Shown here one piece after another: positions 34,009 to 43,212 of a stretch of DNA of 64,000 nucleotides. The notes under the pieces were generated by a model. It had not been told where the DNA came from. It saw only the letters and a program-made list of their open reading frames with translations, and made no database searches. The first letter of the stretch is position 1. Each line of letters starts with the position of its first letter. Position numbers and translations under genes: made by a program. Origin of the DNA: JBNKEI01 sp050288705 (GTDB taxonomy: Bacteria; Myxococcota; Myxococcia; Myxococcales; UBA5297); assembly GCA_050288705.1 (NCBI GenBank), contig JBNKEI010000043.1, forward strand, positions 5,900 through 69,899. Reading direction: 5' to 3'.

Positions 34009-35553
34009 ATGCGTGAAAAAAGGAAAAGCGTTTCTTTTCAGGCCCAAACCCTACCGCTGCACATTTTTCTTTACACCTTATTGATTATTAGCTGTGAAGA
34101 CTCGGATATCAATAAGACAGCAAACTCAGTTACCCGTTCCTATACTCTACAAAGCGCCCAGAATAAAGAATCCTCCTACCTCTTCGAAAGCGTACAGGTT
34201 GAAGCTGAATCAGGGTTGCGCTCCGGTGTACGGATTACTTCAGCCTTGCCTGGTTTTTCTGGAACTGGTTACATTACCGGTTTCTTACCTGACCAATCTT
34301 CGTCCTTAGATGCGTTAGAACTAATAATCGCGGTCAAAAATTCGGGGGCATACAACCTTTTTGTTGGCTACCGTAGCCCAGCAAAAAAACAAACCATGAT
34401 TGCAGTGAATCATGGCGCTCCTTTTCCTATTATCCTTCACCCCTCCTTAACTTTTCGCGAAATGACCGCTCGCAAAATAATGCTCCACCAAGGGATCAAC
34501 ACCCTACGTTTCTTCCAGGGTTGGGGGTATTTCGACCTGGACTATGTTCGCGTAGAAACTGCTATTTCTACTAATATCTACGAGACTGTTGCCCAAGAGT
34601 TGGTGACACCAGAAGCCAGCCCAGAGGCCCGCGCCATCTACCGATACTTGCGCAGCATTTATGGCACAACTACCCTTTCGGGGCAGTACCATCCGTTAGA
34701 TACTAACGAGTCGCGAAACATGACTCCTTTGGACAAGATATATCGCACAACTGGGCAGTATCCAGCAGTAGGAGGATTTGATTTCATTTTTTATTCTCCG
34801 GAATCGCGATGGCAACCCGATCTCAGCGTGCCTCGAGCCTTAGAGTGGGCCACTCGCTGGAATGGAGTGGTTACTTTTTGTTGGCATTGGCTTGTCAGAG
34901 GCAAAAACGAGAAGAGTCCAACTTTTTGGGCGCGTAACGCCAATTTTGATATCCGTAAAGCAATAATCCCTGGCCAATCCGAATACTACGAAGCCATTTA
35001 CGACATGGACATCATTGCCGATGAACTTAAACGATTCCAAAATGCCGGGGTACCAGTTCTATTTAGGCCTTTTCATGAGGCCGATGGAACCCATTTTTGG
35101 TGGGGCTCTCAAAATGGTAATGCGGTGACTAAGCTCTATCGCATTATGCATGATCGCTATACCAACTTTCACCAACTCAACAATTTGATCTGGGTATGGA
35201 ATTCAGAATCAGAAGACTTGTATCCCGGCGATGATTACGTGGACATTATAAGTACTGATATTTACAACACAGCTCGGGACATGGACCCCGCTTGTCATCG
35301 ATTTAATAAACTGTATCAATTGGTGAAAGGCCGCAAGATGATCGCCCTAGCAGAAAACGGCCCGCTTCCCGATCCTAACCGAATGCAGAAACTCGATTGC
35401 CCTTGGCTTTTTTTTAACACCTGGTCAGGAGATTTTATTGCAGACGACCTTTATACTACCGATGCCCAATGGCGCTATGTCTATCAACATCCGTGGATTA
35501 CCAATTTGAATAAGTTACCTGATTTTCTAAATTTCTTGAAGGGAGCGAACTAG
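34009..35553 (+). CDS. GH26 glycoside hydrolase (beta-mannanase-like) lipoprotein with N-terminal CBM35-like domain
   Basis: The 514-residue product starts with a lipoprotein signal ending LLIISC, so it is likely anchored in the envelope. Residues about 60-185 look like a CBM6/35 beta-sandwich (VEAESGL, GTGYITGFLP, FFQGWGYFDLDYVRVE). The catalytic GH26 barrel follows, with the acid/base Glu in FRPFHEADGTHFWWG and the nucleophile Glu in IALAENGP. Such enzymes hydrolyse beta-mannans, or occasionally beta-1,3-xylan or mixed glucan. ATG 34009 is chosen to place the signal at the N terminus. No other polysaccharide-utilisation gene is adjacent; an NtrC-type regulator follows after 47 bases. Confidence 0.85.
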   Translation: MREKRKSVSFQAQTLPLHIFLYTLLIISCEDSDINKTANSVTRSYTLQSAQNKESSYLFESVQVEAESGLRSGVRITSALPGFSGTGYITGFLPDQSSSLDALELIIAVKNSGAYNLFVGYRSPAKKQTMIAVNHGAPFPIILHPSLTFREMTARKIMLHQGINTLRFFQGWGYFDLDYVRVETAISTNIYETVAQELVTPEASPEARAIYRYLRSIYGTTTLSGQYHPLDTNESRNMTPLDKIYRTTGQYPAVGGFDFIFYSPESRWQPDLSVPRALEWATRWNGVVTFCWHWLVRGKNEKSPTFWARNANFDIRKAIIPGQSEYYEAIYDMDIIADELKRFQNAGVPVLFRPFHEADGTHFWWGSQNGNAVTKLYRIMHDRYTNFHQLNNLIWVWNSESEDLYPGDDYVDIISTDIYNTARDMDPACHRFNKLYQLVKGRKMIALAENGPLPDPNRMQKLDCPWLFFNTWSGDFIADDLYTTDAQWRYVYQHPWITNLNKLPDFLNFLKGAN

Positions 35554-35600
35554 CGGAAAGGGCGTGGACGTAAGGTATTCGGACTGATAAACAGCTATGC

Positions 35601-37016
35601 ATGAACAGCTTTTCCTCCAAAACCGGCGAAACTGTTGAGACTGGCGCTATCTTTACTCGTCATGCTCCGGGAATTCTGGTGGTCGACGATGATCAAGGAA
35701 TTCTCGATTCACTAACCCGCATATTGAGTAAAGAGGGTTTCTTTGTTCGGTCGGTTTCCAACGGCACTGACGCTTTGGAGATTCTGCGCAAAGAGCGCAT
35801 CCCAGTTTTGATCACCGACCTAATGATGCGCGGACTAAATGGCATCGAGTTGTTAAAAGCAACCAAAGCGGTTTCCCCAGAGACCGAGGTGGTGCTCATC
35901 ACTGCCTACGGAACAGTAGAGACCGCTGTACAATCTATGAAAGAAGGGGCTTACGATTTCATTACTAAGCCCTTAAAAAGGCATGCTCTAATCAAAACAG
36001 TGCGCAAGGCCCTAGAAAAACAGGCTCTACTAGTAGAAAACCGAGCTCTCCGAGAACAACTCGCCGAGTTTACTGCCGGAGGTAGACGCGCAGTTATTGG
36101 TCAGAGCAAAGCCTTCTGCTCGGTAATGGACACCGCCAAACAAGCTGCTTCTTCCACTGCAACTGTTCTTTTATTAGGGGAAAGCGGAACAGGCAAAGAG
36201 CTATTTGCTCGCGCCATTCATGAGGCATCACCCCGCTCTGCCCAGCCATTTGTACCCATTAACTGTGCGGCTATTCCTGAAACAATACTAGAGAGTGAAC
36301 TCTTTGGTTACGAGAGAGGAGCATTTACTGGGGCGATCACCCGCAAAGAAGGGCGGATTGAACGCGCCCACGGAGGCACTCTTTTTCTTGATGAAATAGG
36401 CGATATGCCAGCCAGCGTTCAAGTAAAGCTTCTGCGCGCCCTGCAAGAAGGCGAAATCGAGCGACTTGGCGGAAGAGGGCCTATTCGAGTCGATGTGAGA
36501 GTAGTGGCCGCTACTAACAAGGACCTGAAAAGCTTGGTAGCCCAGTCTCGTTTTCGGGACGATTTGTATTATCGACTAAACGTGGTGGAGTTAGTTCTTC
36601 CGCCATTGCGAGAGCGTAAAGAGGACATTTCTTTATTGGCTAACCATTTTTTGAAATCGTGCTCGCAAAAAAACCAGAAACCACTGGCTGGTTTTTCCAA
36701 GAGTGCTTTGGAGCGCCTGGAAGCTTATTCATGGCCGGGAAATATCCGGGAATTACAGAATGCCATTGAACGCTCGGTAGTCCTTTGCAGGGGAAATCTA
36801 GTCGATATGGAAGACCTTCCCGAGACAATCCGCGGCGCCTCGTTGCCGGACGCGCGTCATATTGTCATCCCTATTGGCACACCTATGCAGGAAATCGAAC
36901 TCCGCGTAATTGATGAAACCCTTCGCTATACCAAAGGAGATAAAACTTTGGCTGCCCGGCTCCTTAACATTGCATCGCGAACTATTTACCGAAAGCTCGA
37001 TCGACAAGAAGACTAG
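35601..37016 (+). CDS. NtrC-family sigma-54-dependent response regulator
   Basis: Of 471 residues, 24-140 form a receiver domain with acidic pocket VVDDD and phosphoacceptor Asp in LITDLMMRGLNGIE. The AAA+ domain spans about 165-400: GESGTGKELFARAIH (Walker A), GYERGAFTGA (the sigma-54 contact loop), GGTLFLDEIGDM (Walker B) and RFRDDLYYRLNVV. A Fis-type helix-turn-helix ends the protein (DKTLAARLLNIASRTIYRKL). It is an orphan regulator with no histidine kinase beside it; the kinase at 10504-12357 is also unpaired. No clear -24/-12 promoter was found in the window. Confidence 0.95.
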   Translation: MNSFSSKTGETVETGAIFTRHAPGILVVDDDQGILDSLTRILSKEGFFVRSVSNGTDALEILRKERIPVLITDLMMRGLNGIELLKATKAVSPETEVVLITAYGTVETAVQSMKEGAYDFITKPLKRHALIKTVRKALEKQALLVENRALREQLAEFTAGGRRAVIGQSKAFCSVMDTAKQAASSTATVLLLGESGTGKELFARAIHEASPRSAQPFVPINCAAIPETILESELFGYERGAFTGAITRKEGRIERAHGGTLFLDEIGDMPASVQVKLLRALQEGEIERLGGRGPIRVDVRVVAATNKDLKSLVAQSRFRDDLYYRLNVVELVLPPLRERKEDISLLANHFLKSCSQKNQKPLAGFSKSALERLEAYSWPGNIRELQNAIERSVVLCRGNLVDMEDLPETIRGASLPDARHIVIPIGTPMQEIELRVIDETLRYTKGDKTLAARLLNIASRTIYRKLDRQED

Positions 37017-37041
37017 AGGTGGGCCGAAAATCACCTCGTTT
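37016..37041 (+). terminator. Probable terminator after the NtrC-type regulator
   Basis: GAGGTG (37016-37021) pairs with CACCTC (37032-37037), followed by GTTTTGTT. The stem is only 6 bp, so strength is moderate. It begins at the last base of the stop codon. Confidence 0.5.
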
Positions 37042-37043
37042 TG

Positions 37044-37071
37044 TTGACGCAACAGAGCTGGCCGCTATGCT
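37044..37071 (+). promoter_or_regulatory. Promoter of the GILT-like lipoprotein gene
   Basis: TTGACG (37044-37049) and TATGCT (37066-37071) have a 16-base spacer. The predicted leader to the ATG at 37187 is about 110 bases. Confidence 0.5.
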
Positions 37072-37186
37072 GCCCAATTATTTATGCGGTCTGTATTAGC
37101 ATCGCCCCATAGGTCGAGGTATAACGCGCAAGACACATTTTTTAGGTTTCTTCTAGTATGGAGAGAAAGGAAAGCTGGGTTTTCAA

Positions 37187-38845
37187 ATGACCAATTGGAA
37201 GATTAAGCCACTCACTATTAGATCAGCTACTGTTTTGAGTCTACTAGCGGTTGTGGCTAGCTGTACTCAAAAAAGAAGTGATGGAGAGCCCAAGGCGGTT
37301 AATCCCGATGCGGTAAAAGTCGAGTTTTTCGTAATGTCTCAGTGCCCTTACGGGGTAGAAGTAGTCAATCACATCAAGGAAGCGGCTGATAAATTGGGGC
37401 CCGATCTGGACCTCAGCATCGACTTCATCGGCGATATCAAAGCAGATGGCTCTCTTACATCCATGCATGGGCAAAATGAAGTAACTGGAGACATTGTGCA
37501 ACTTTGCGCCGCCAAACATGCTCCTAAGAAGTATTTGGAAATGATGATTTGCCAAAACCGTAATTACCGAGATGTGGCCAGTAATTGGGTTTCCTGCGCC
37601 GAGTCCTTGAAACTACCTGTGGAATTAATCCGAACCTGCCTAAATGGAGAAGAAGGCAAACAGCTTCTAAAAAATTCTTTCCAGAAAGCACAAAATCGGT
37701 CTGCCCGAGGAAGCCCAACCATCTATATAGCAGGAAACAGATACAATGGTCGCCGTTCTCCCCAAGCCTTTTTGCGAGCTATCTGTGCAGCCCACAAAGG
37801 AGCAAATAGTCCACAATCGTGTAAAAATCTTCCCGAGCCTCCGCAAGTAAATATATTGATACTTAGCGATAAGCGATGCTCCGAATGCTCTACCGAGCGT
37901 TATGTAGGCTTTTTGAAGTCTACCTTCGAGAACCCCTCTATCAAAGTGCTAGACTACAGCGACGAAGAAGGTAGCAAGCTCTATAGCAAGCTCGGAACTC
38001 CTTCTCTTCTTCCGTTAATACTGTTTGATAAAACTCTTGATTTAGACAAGGGAAGCGCACAACTTGCCAAGCAAACCAGGACGCTAGGAAATTATCGTTC
38101 TCTCCCCCTAAATTCTTCTTGGAATCCAACCTGCGCTGATCAGGGAGGTTGTGAAAAACCGGAATGCAGAAACTCCTTTGCTTGCCGAAAAGAAGTGCCT
38201 AAGCAGTTGGAACTATTTGTAATGTCTCAATGCCCCTACGGAGTTCAGGCTCTAAACGCCATGGATGAGGTACTACAGGCATTTGGCAACCAGATGAGTT
38301 TTCAAGTTCACTACATTGCTAACAGTGATGGGCAAGGTGGATTTAGAGCCCTTCATGGGAAACCAGAAGTTGACGAAAATATTCGCGAGCTCTGTGCTAT
38401 CAAGTACTATCCCAAAAATTATCAATGGATGGACTATGTGTTATGTCGCAACCACGATATCCGCAGCAATAGCTGGGAAGAATGCACTAGTGCTCGCCAA
38501 AAAAATTGCCCAACAGCCAAAGCGGAAAAAGGGAAATCTAGTCCCACGCTAACCGCTGAGCAGTGCAGCGCTGCGAAAAAAATTAATGCCAAGGTAATTC
38601 GCCGATGCTTTGAAGGATCGGAAGGGAAAAAGCTTTTAGAAGAAGATATAAAAACCGCCAATTCTTTAGGTATTGGAGCTAGTCCTACATGGGTCGTGAA
38701 TGGAAAACATAAGTTCAGCGCTCTTGATGCAGAATCGATTAGGCGCAATTTCTGCGACAAAAATGATAGCGAGTCTCTGGAAGGTTGCAAAAAAAGCCTT
38801 TCGCAGCGAAATAAGGGAGCAGCGCGAGGTGGTTGCGGCAACTAG
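37187..38845 (+). CDS. Tandem GILT/DsbA-like thioredoxin-fold lipoprotein
   Basis: The 552-residue protein has a lipoprotein signal (LLAVVASC). Two homologous domains (about 45-205 and 340-535) each begin FVMSQCPYGV and carry a GILT-type second motif, MHGQNEV...LCAAKH and LHGKPEV...LCAIKY, then a cis-Pro-like SPT. Between them is a third thioredoxin-like segment with a CSEC pair (SDKRCSECSTERY) and a Cys-rich linker. Each CPYG site holds a single Cys where GILT and DsbA proteins usually have CXXC. It probably handles thiols in the periplasm or at the membrane, perhaps as a reductase or isomerase; this is inference. It stands alone with its own promoter and a downstream terminator. Confidence 0.7.
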   Translation: MTNWKIKPLTIRSATVLSLLAVVASCTQKRSDGEPKAVNPDAVKVEFFVMSQCPYGVEVVNHIKEAADKLGPDLDLSIDFIGDIKADGSLTSMHGQNEVTGDIVQLCAAKHAPKKYLEMMICQNRNYRDVASNWVSCAESLKLPVELIRTCLNGEEGKQLLKNSFQKAQNRSARGSPTIYIAGNRYNGRRSPQAFLRAICAAHKGANSPQSCKNLPEPPQVNILILSDKRCSECSTERYVGFLKSTFENPSIKVLDYSDEEGSKLYSKLGTPSLLPLILFDKTLDLDKGSAQLAKQTRTLGNYRSLPLNSSWNPTCADQGGCEKPECRNSFACRKEVPKQLELFVMSQCPYGVQALNAMDEVLQAFGNQMSFQVHYIANSDGQGGFRALHGKPEVDENIRELCAIKYYPKNYQWMDYVLCRNHDIRSNSWEECTSARQKNCPTAKAEKGKSSPTLTAEQCSAAKKINAKVIRRCFEGSEGKKLLEEDIKTANSLGIGASPTWVVNGKHKFSALDAESIRRNFCDKNDSESLEGCKKSLSQRNKGAARGGCGN

Positions 38846-38970
38846 GCAATTTACTGTGTATTCGCCTGCTCTTTTGTTCTTACTTTGTAGATAGACATGG
38901 GGGGCTAGTTTTATCACTATGCCCCTGTTTGGCCACCAGTTTTGATTTCTAGTGGACTAGACCAAAAAGA

Positions 38971-39000
38971 AAACCCCGCTTCCGGAGAAGCGGGGTTTTT
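38971..39000. terminator. Strong bidirectional terminator
   Basis: A 12-bp stem (38971-38982 with 38987-38998) has a CGGA tetraloop and T-rich tails on both strands. It serves the GILT-like gene (plus) and the cold-shock gene (minus). Confidence 0.92.
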
Positions 39001-39025
39001 GCTAATCTAGTAAGTCCTATTGATG

Positions 39026-39229
39026 CTACAGAGGACGAACACTAGCGGCTTGAAGACCTTTAGGTCCTTTAGTTACATCAAATTCAACTCTTTGACCTTC
39101 TGCCAAACTGCGAAATCCATCGATCTGGATAGCAGTATGATGGCAAAATACATCCGCCCCACCATTGTCTTGCGTGATAAAACCAAAGCCCTTCGCGTCA
39201 TTAAACCACTTCACAGTACCAGTTGCCAT
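39026..39229 (-). CDS. Cold-shock protein (CspA family)
   Basis: A single 67-residue cold-shock domain that binds single-stranded nucleic acid. It has GTVKWFNDAKGFGFITQD with RNP1 (KGFGFI), and the protein ends KGLQAASVRPL. RNP2 reads DVFCHHTAI rather than the usual VFVHFSAI, with Cys replacing Val and His replacing Phe. AAAGAAG precedes the ATG. Confidence 0.95.
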   Translation of the reverse strand: MATGTVKWFNDAKGFGFITQDNGGADVFCHHTAIQIDGFRSLAEGQRVEFDVTKGPKGLQAASVRPL

Positions 39230-39253
39230 GTAAAATATCTTCTTTCGTTTCTA

Positions 39254-39275
39254 ACGGCCTCTACATGAGGACCGT
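39254..39275 (-). other. Hairpin in the csp leader
   Basis: ACGGCCTC (39254-39261) pairs with GAGGACCGT (39267-39275) around a 5-base loop with a one-base bulge. It lies 25-45 bases upstream of the cold-shock ATG. Long structured leaders control cspA translation in E. coli, so a thermosensing role is possible but only inferred. Confidence 0.35.
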
Positions 39276-39374
39276 CGTTTGACTTTAATGTCATAACTAC
39301 ACTAGATCGTGAGAAAAAAAATTTCAATCTCTTTTGCGTACCCCAGTAAAGGAACTAGCCAAAGGAAATTCTAA

Positions 39375-40532
39375 ATGTGGAAAGTGAGCTTCGGGGGCAA
39401 GCTTTTTTTCGCCATTTTGGGAGTATTGGCTCTTAGCTGGGCTCTAGACTACACCTTGCTTCAAGGGCAACTACGCAAAGAGTTGTTTTACCAGCCAAGA
39501 CGCGAGAAAGCACCGATTGTTTCTAGCGATTTTCCTCCAGGAGTGGCAGCTCCCACCAGCGACAAGATTGCGTCGCATATACCTACCAGGCCAATTCGTA
39601 TTAAGGCGCCTCCTCGGGGAGCTGTTTCCAGTTTGTTATTAGCTGCTGGAGGAACCGGTAAACACAAAAACTCTTCTATCAATAAAGGCTTCGGAATCGA
39701 CCTTGAACTGACGCTTACTCCTTATGAATCGGCAATTGTTAAGGCCATAACCTTAGGAGGTAATCATCCTACAGGAATAGACGGAGCACTATTTAGCGTC
39801 GATCGCTTCGCCCAAATCCGAGCGGTGACCGCCGATGCCCAGTTGAAAGCTATATTACTTATTTCGAGATCACGCGGCTTGGAAGTGATTGCTGCGAAAC
39901 AAAAAATACTAAACGTGGCCGCACTACGAGGAAAACGAATTGCCGTTCCCTATCGCTCACCTGCTCGATTCTTCTTTTTATGGGAACTGGCGCAAGTTCC
40001 CCTTTCTTCATCCGATTACCAGTTAGTGTCGGTTTCTTCTTCTAAAGATGCCGCCAAATTGTTTAGCGAACATAAGGTGGATGCCGCGGCTGGATTATCT
40101 TTTGACCTCACCGATCATGCCCACAAATTAGGTGGTCGCGTTGTAGCTACCAGCGCCGACGCTCCTCAGCTCTGCGCTATGGTTTTAGTTATGCGCAGCG
40201 AGTTCTTGGTCCGCTTCCCCGATGCAGTCGGGAGGTTGGTTCGCTCTATTACCAGGTCAGCACAAATCATCCGCCACAGCCCAACCGAGGGGGCCCGCAT
40301 GCTGGCCTCTTATGCCCCAGAATTGGGAGATCCGTATGAAGCCCTCAAAGCCGACCCACCGGCAACTCGTGAGGAAAACCTTGCGTTCTTTGATCTTCGC
40401 GGAGACTCTCCTGTCCACTACGATGAGCTCTTTTCTAGCGCCGCCAGTCTTTGGAACAAAATGGAAGAACCTGCTGATACTAGCCTCCCTACCGCTTCCA
40501 GAGAAACAAGTTTTTTGCTTTCAGCCCGCTAA
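39375..40532 (+). CDS. NMT1/SsuA-like periplasmic substrate-binding protein, membrane-anchored
   Basis: The 385-residue protein has an N-terminal hydrophobic helix (about 10-27) without a lipobox. The rest resembles NitT/TauT-type binding proteins: GFGIDLELTLTPYESAIVKAI, VDRFAQIRAV, LRGKRIAVPYRSPARFFF, HKVDAAAGL and MVLVMRSEFLVRFPDAVGR. These proteins bind sulfonates, nitrate, thiamin precursors or similar ligands. No permease or ATPase gene is adjacent, so it may work with components elsewhere or as a sensor. AAGGA lies 8 bases upstream of the ATG. Confidence 0.7.
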   Translation: MWKVSFGGKLFFAILGVLALSWALDYTLLQGQLRKELFYQPRREKAPIVSSDFPPGVAAPTSDKIASHIPTRPIRIKAPPRGAVSSLLLAAGGTGKHKNSSINKGFGIDLELTLTPYESAIVKAITLGGNHPTGIDGALFSVDRFAQIRAVTADAQLKAILLISRSRGLEVIAAKQKILNVAALRGKRIAVPYRSPARFFFLWELAQVPLSSSDYQLVSVSSSKDAAKLFSEHKVDAAAGLSFDLTDHAHKLGGRVVATSADAPQLCAMVLVMRSEFLVRFPDAVGRLVRSITRSAQIIRHSPTEGARMLASYAPELGDPYEALKADPPATREENLAFFDLRGDSPVHYDELFSSAASLWNKMEEPADTSLPTASRETSFLLSAR

Positions 40533-40686
40533 GAGAATTATTAAGACTTATCGGCAAGCCTGTAAGCGCAAAGCTAGAAACATAATATGCGAGCTGGTTT
40601 TTTATTTTATTTAAACCAATTGAACTCCCAGGCAATTCTAGAGTGTTATGATAATATACCGCTGGACATTTAAACGGAGGAAAAAA

Positions 40687-43167
40687 GTGACTAAATACAT
40701 AATTATAGGAGGAGTTGCAGGCGGAGCAAGCACTGCAGCCCGTATTCGCAGAATCGACGAAAAAGCCGTGGTAATCCTATATGAACGCGGCGAGCATGTT
40801 AGCTATGCTAACTGTGGACTTCCCTATCATATCGGAGGAATTATAAGCGAGCGAGACCGTCTTTTTGTAATGACGCCAGAAAAATTTCGTAAAAGTTTAA
40901 ACGTAGATGTTCGCGTAAACCATGAAGTTTTAGCAATACACCCCCAAAAGCGCTTAATCCAAGTAAAAAACCTAAATACTGGGAAATTAGAAAGCGAAAG
41001 TTACGATCGGTTGCTTTTGTCTCCCGGAGCCGAACCGATTATTCCACCTATTACCGGAATTGCGCAAGAAGGGGTTTTTACTCTGCGTTCGGTTCCTGAT
41101 ATGGATAGGATTCAGCAATACATTCATGCACACCAGCCCAAAAAAGCTCTAGTTGTCGGCGCCGGATTCATCGGGCTAGAAATGGCTGAAAATATGCACC
41201 GACTGGGCATGTCGGTGACTATTATAGAAAGACAAAATCAAGTAATGCCCCCGCTAGACTTTGAAATGGCTTCTTTGGTTTGGAATCATTTGCAGCAAAA
41301 AAGATTGCGGGTATTATTAGGAGAGACATTGGTTCAGGTCGATAAAATTGACCAAGGTTTACTCCAAGCGAAATTATGCTCAGGCGAGTCGATAAACACA
41401 GACATTGTTGTGCTATCAGTCGGTGTTCGACCTGATACTAAATTGGCAAAAGATGCCAATCTAACGCTAGAAAAAAACGGAGCTATCAGGGTCAATTCAT
41501 ATCTACAGACTAGCGACCCAGACATCTATGCGGTAGGAGATGCTATTGCTTTTCCTAGCCCACTAACAAATACGCCAGCTACTATTCCTTTGGCCGGCCC
41601 CGCCAGTAAGCAAGCTCGTATTGCCGCAGAAAACATGGTGCAGGGAAATACTCGTACTTATTCGGGTTCATTCGGAACCAGCATTGTTAAGGTGTTTGAT
41701 CTCACCGCAGGAGTAGCTGGCGTCAACGAAAAACAACTTCGCGACCAAGGTATTCCTTTCCAGGCAGCAATGATGCATTCATTAAACCACGCAGGTTACT
41801 ACCCGGGCGCAAAACCTTTGTCACTTAAAATAGTTTTTGCACCTGACGGAAAACTACTCGGAGCGCAATGTGTAGGACAAGAAGGAGTAGACAAAAGATT
41901 AGACGTAGTCTCGTCTATATTAAAAAGAAATGGAAGCATTAGCGACATGGTAGAATTTGAACAAGCTTATGCTCCTCCTTTTTCTTCTTCGCGAGACCCT
42001 ATCAACATTTCAGGAATGGTAGCGGAGAATATACTTAAGGGTTTATCTGCAGCGGTCTATTGGAACGAAATCGACTCGTTGCTACAATCTGGCGCCTTTT
42101 TTATTGACGTTCGAACTCCAGAAGAGTTTTCCCTGGGCACTATTTCTAGCTCAGTAAATATTCCTCATACTGAAATACGTTCTCGTTTGGGAGAAATTCC
42201 CGGAAATCGCAAAATAGTTGTCTTTTGCAAGGTAGGACAAAGAGGTTATTTAGCAGAACGCATTCTGCGACAGAATGGTTTTTCCGACGTTTGCAATCTG
42301 TCTGGAGGAATAACAACCTGGGAATCAGCAATCCGAGCAGAAAAAAACGAAATTCTTGAAAATAATTCAGCATTGGGACTCATGGACACTTCTTCTGATT
42401 CTCTAGAACCTGCATTTGAAACCGAAATTAATGCCTGTGGATTGCAGTGCCCAGGTCCTATTCTACGACTAAAAAAAGCCATAGATTCCTTACCTAATGG
42501 CCATAAAATACGCATTCAGGCAAGCGATCCTGGATTCGCCAGAGATGTGGACTCTTGGTGCAGGCTCACTGGAAATGTTTTAACTTCTCTTAAGGAAAGA
42601 GACAATCTCATCGAAGCAATTATTATGAAGTCAACCGAACAAAAAAATTATCCAGGTAAAGAAAGCGCAGCACCCGAAAAAAATGCATCTTTTAAAGATA
42701 AAGAACTGACTATGGTGGTTTTTTCCAACGATTTAGATAAGGCAATGGCCTCATTTGTAATAGCTAATGGCGCAGCTTCATCTGGCAAAAAAGTCACCAT
42801 GTTTTTTACATTTTGGGGGTTGAGCATTCTAAGAAAAACCCCTGCCTTCTCTAATAAAAAGGATTGGATAGGTAAAGCGTTTGGCTGGATGCTGCCCAGC
42901 AATTCTAATAAATTGCCTCTTTCCAAAATGAATTTCGCCGGAATGGGGCCAGTCATGATGAAAAGTCGCATGCGCCAAAAAAACATAGATTCTTTAGACA
43001 AAATGATGCAAACCGCACAAGAATTAGGGGTTCATTTGGTTGCTTGCCAAATGTCCATGGATGTCATGGGGCTTTCCAAAGATGAATTATTGCCTGGAAT
43101 TGAAATTGGGGGAGTAGCCCATTATTTAGAAAAGGCTTCTCATTCGGGAATTAACCTTTTTATCTAG
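40687..43167 (+). CDS. CoA-disulfide reductase / rhodanese / TusA / DsrE-like four-domain fusion
   Basis: This 826-residue protein has four modules. Residues 1-450 are a CoA-disulfide-reductase-type flavoprotein: IIIGGVAGGASTAARIRR, active Cys in SYANCGLPYHIGG, the NAD(P)H loop VVGAGFIGLEMAENM and IYAVGDAI. Residues about 460-550 form a rhodanese with catalytic Cys in VVFCKVGQRGYLAE. About 580-650 is a TusA/SirA domain (ACGLQCPGPILRLKKA). About 670-826 resembles DsrE (MVVFSNDLDKAMASF, MFFTFWGLSILRK). Such fusions are thought to handle persulfides or polysulfide with CoA thiols. GTG 40687 is the start, with CGGAGG 6 bases upstream. Confidence 0.88.
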   Translation: MTKYIIIGGVAGGASTAARIRRIDEKAVVILYERGEHVSYANCGLPYHIGGIISERDRLFVMTPEKFRKSLNVDVRVNHEVLAIHPQKRLIQVKNLNTGKLESESYDRLLLSPGAEPIIPPITGIAQEGVFTLRSVPDMDRIQQYIHAHQPKKALVVGAGFIGLEMAENMHRLGMSVTIIERQNQVMPPLDFEMASLVWNHLQQKRLRVLLGETLVQVDKIDQGLLQAKLCSGESINTDIVVLSVGVRPDTKLAKDANLTLEKNGAIRVNSYLQTSDPDIYAVGDAIAFPSPLTNTPATIPLAGPASKQARIAAENMVQGNTRTYSGSFGTSIVKVFDLTAGVAGVNEKQLRDQGIPFQAAMMHSLNHAGYYPGAKPLSLKIVFAPDGKLLGAQCVGQEGVDKRLDVVSSILKRNGSISDMVEFEQAYAPPFSSSRDPINISGMVAENILKGLSAAVYWNEIDSLLQSGAFFIDVRTPEEFSLGTISSSVNIPHTEIRSRLGEIPGNRKIVVFCKVGQRGYLAERILRQNGFSDVCNLSGGITTWESAIRAEKNEILENNSALGLMDTSSDSLEPAFETEINACGLQCPGPILRLKKAIDSLPNGHKIRIQASDPGFARDVDSWCRLTGNVLTSLKERDNLIEAIIMKSTEQKNYPGKESAAPEKNASFKDKELTMVVFSNDLDKAMASFVIANGAASSGKKVTMFFTFWGLSILRKTPAFSNKKDWIGKAFGWMLPSNSNKLPLSKMNFAGMGPVMMKSRMRQKNIDSLDKMMQTAQELGVHLVACQMSMDVMGLSKDELLPGIEIGGVAHYLEKASHSGINLFI

Positions 43168-43212
43168 CAGGAGAGCTTCCCTTTTCAACAAGCAATGAGC
43201 ACTTAGGAGTTT

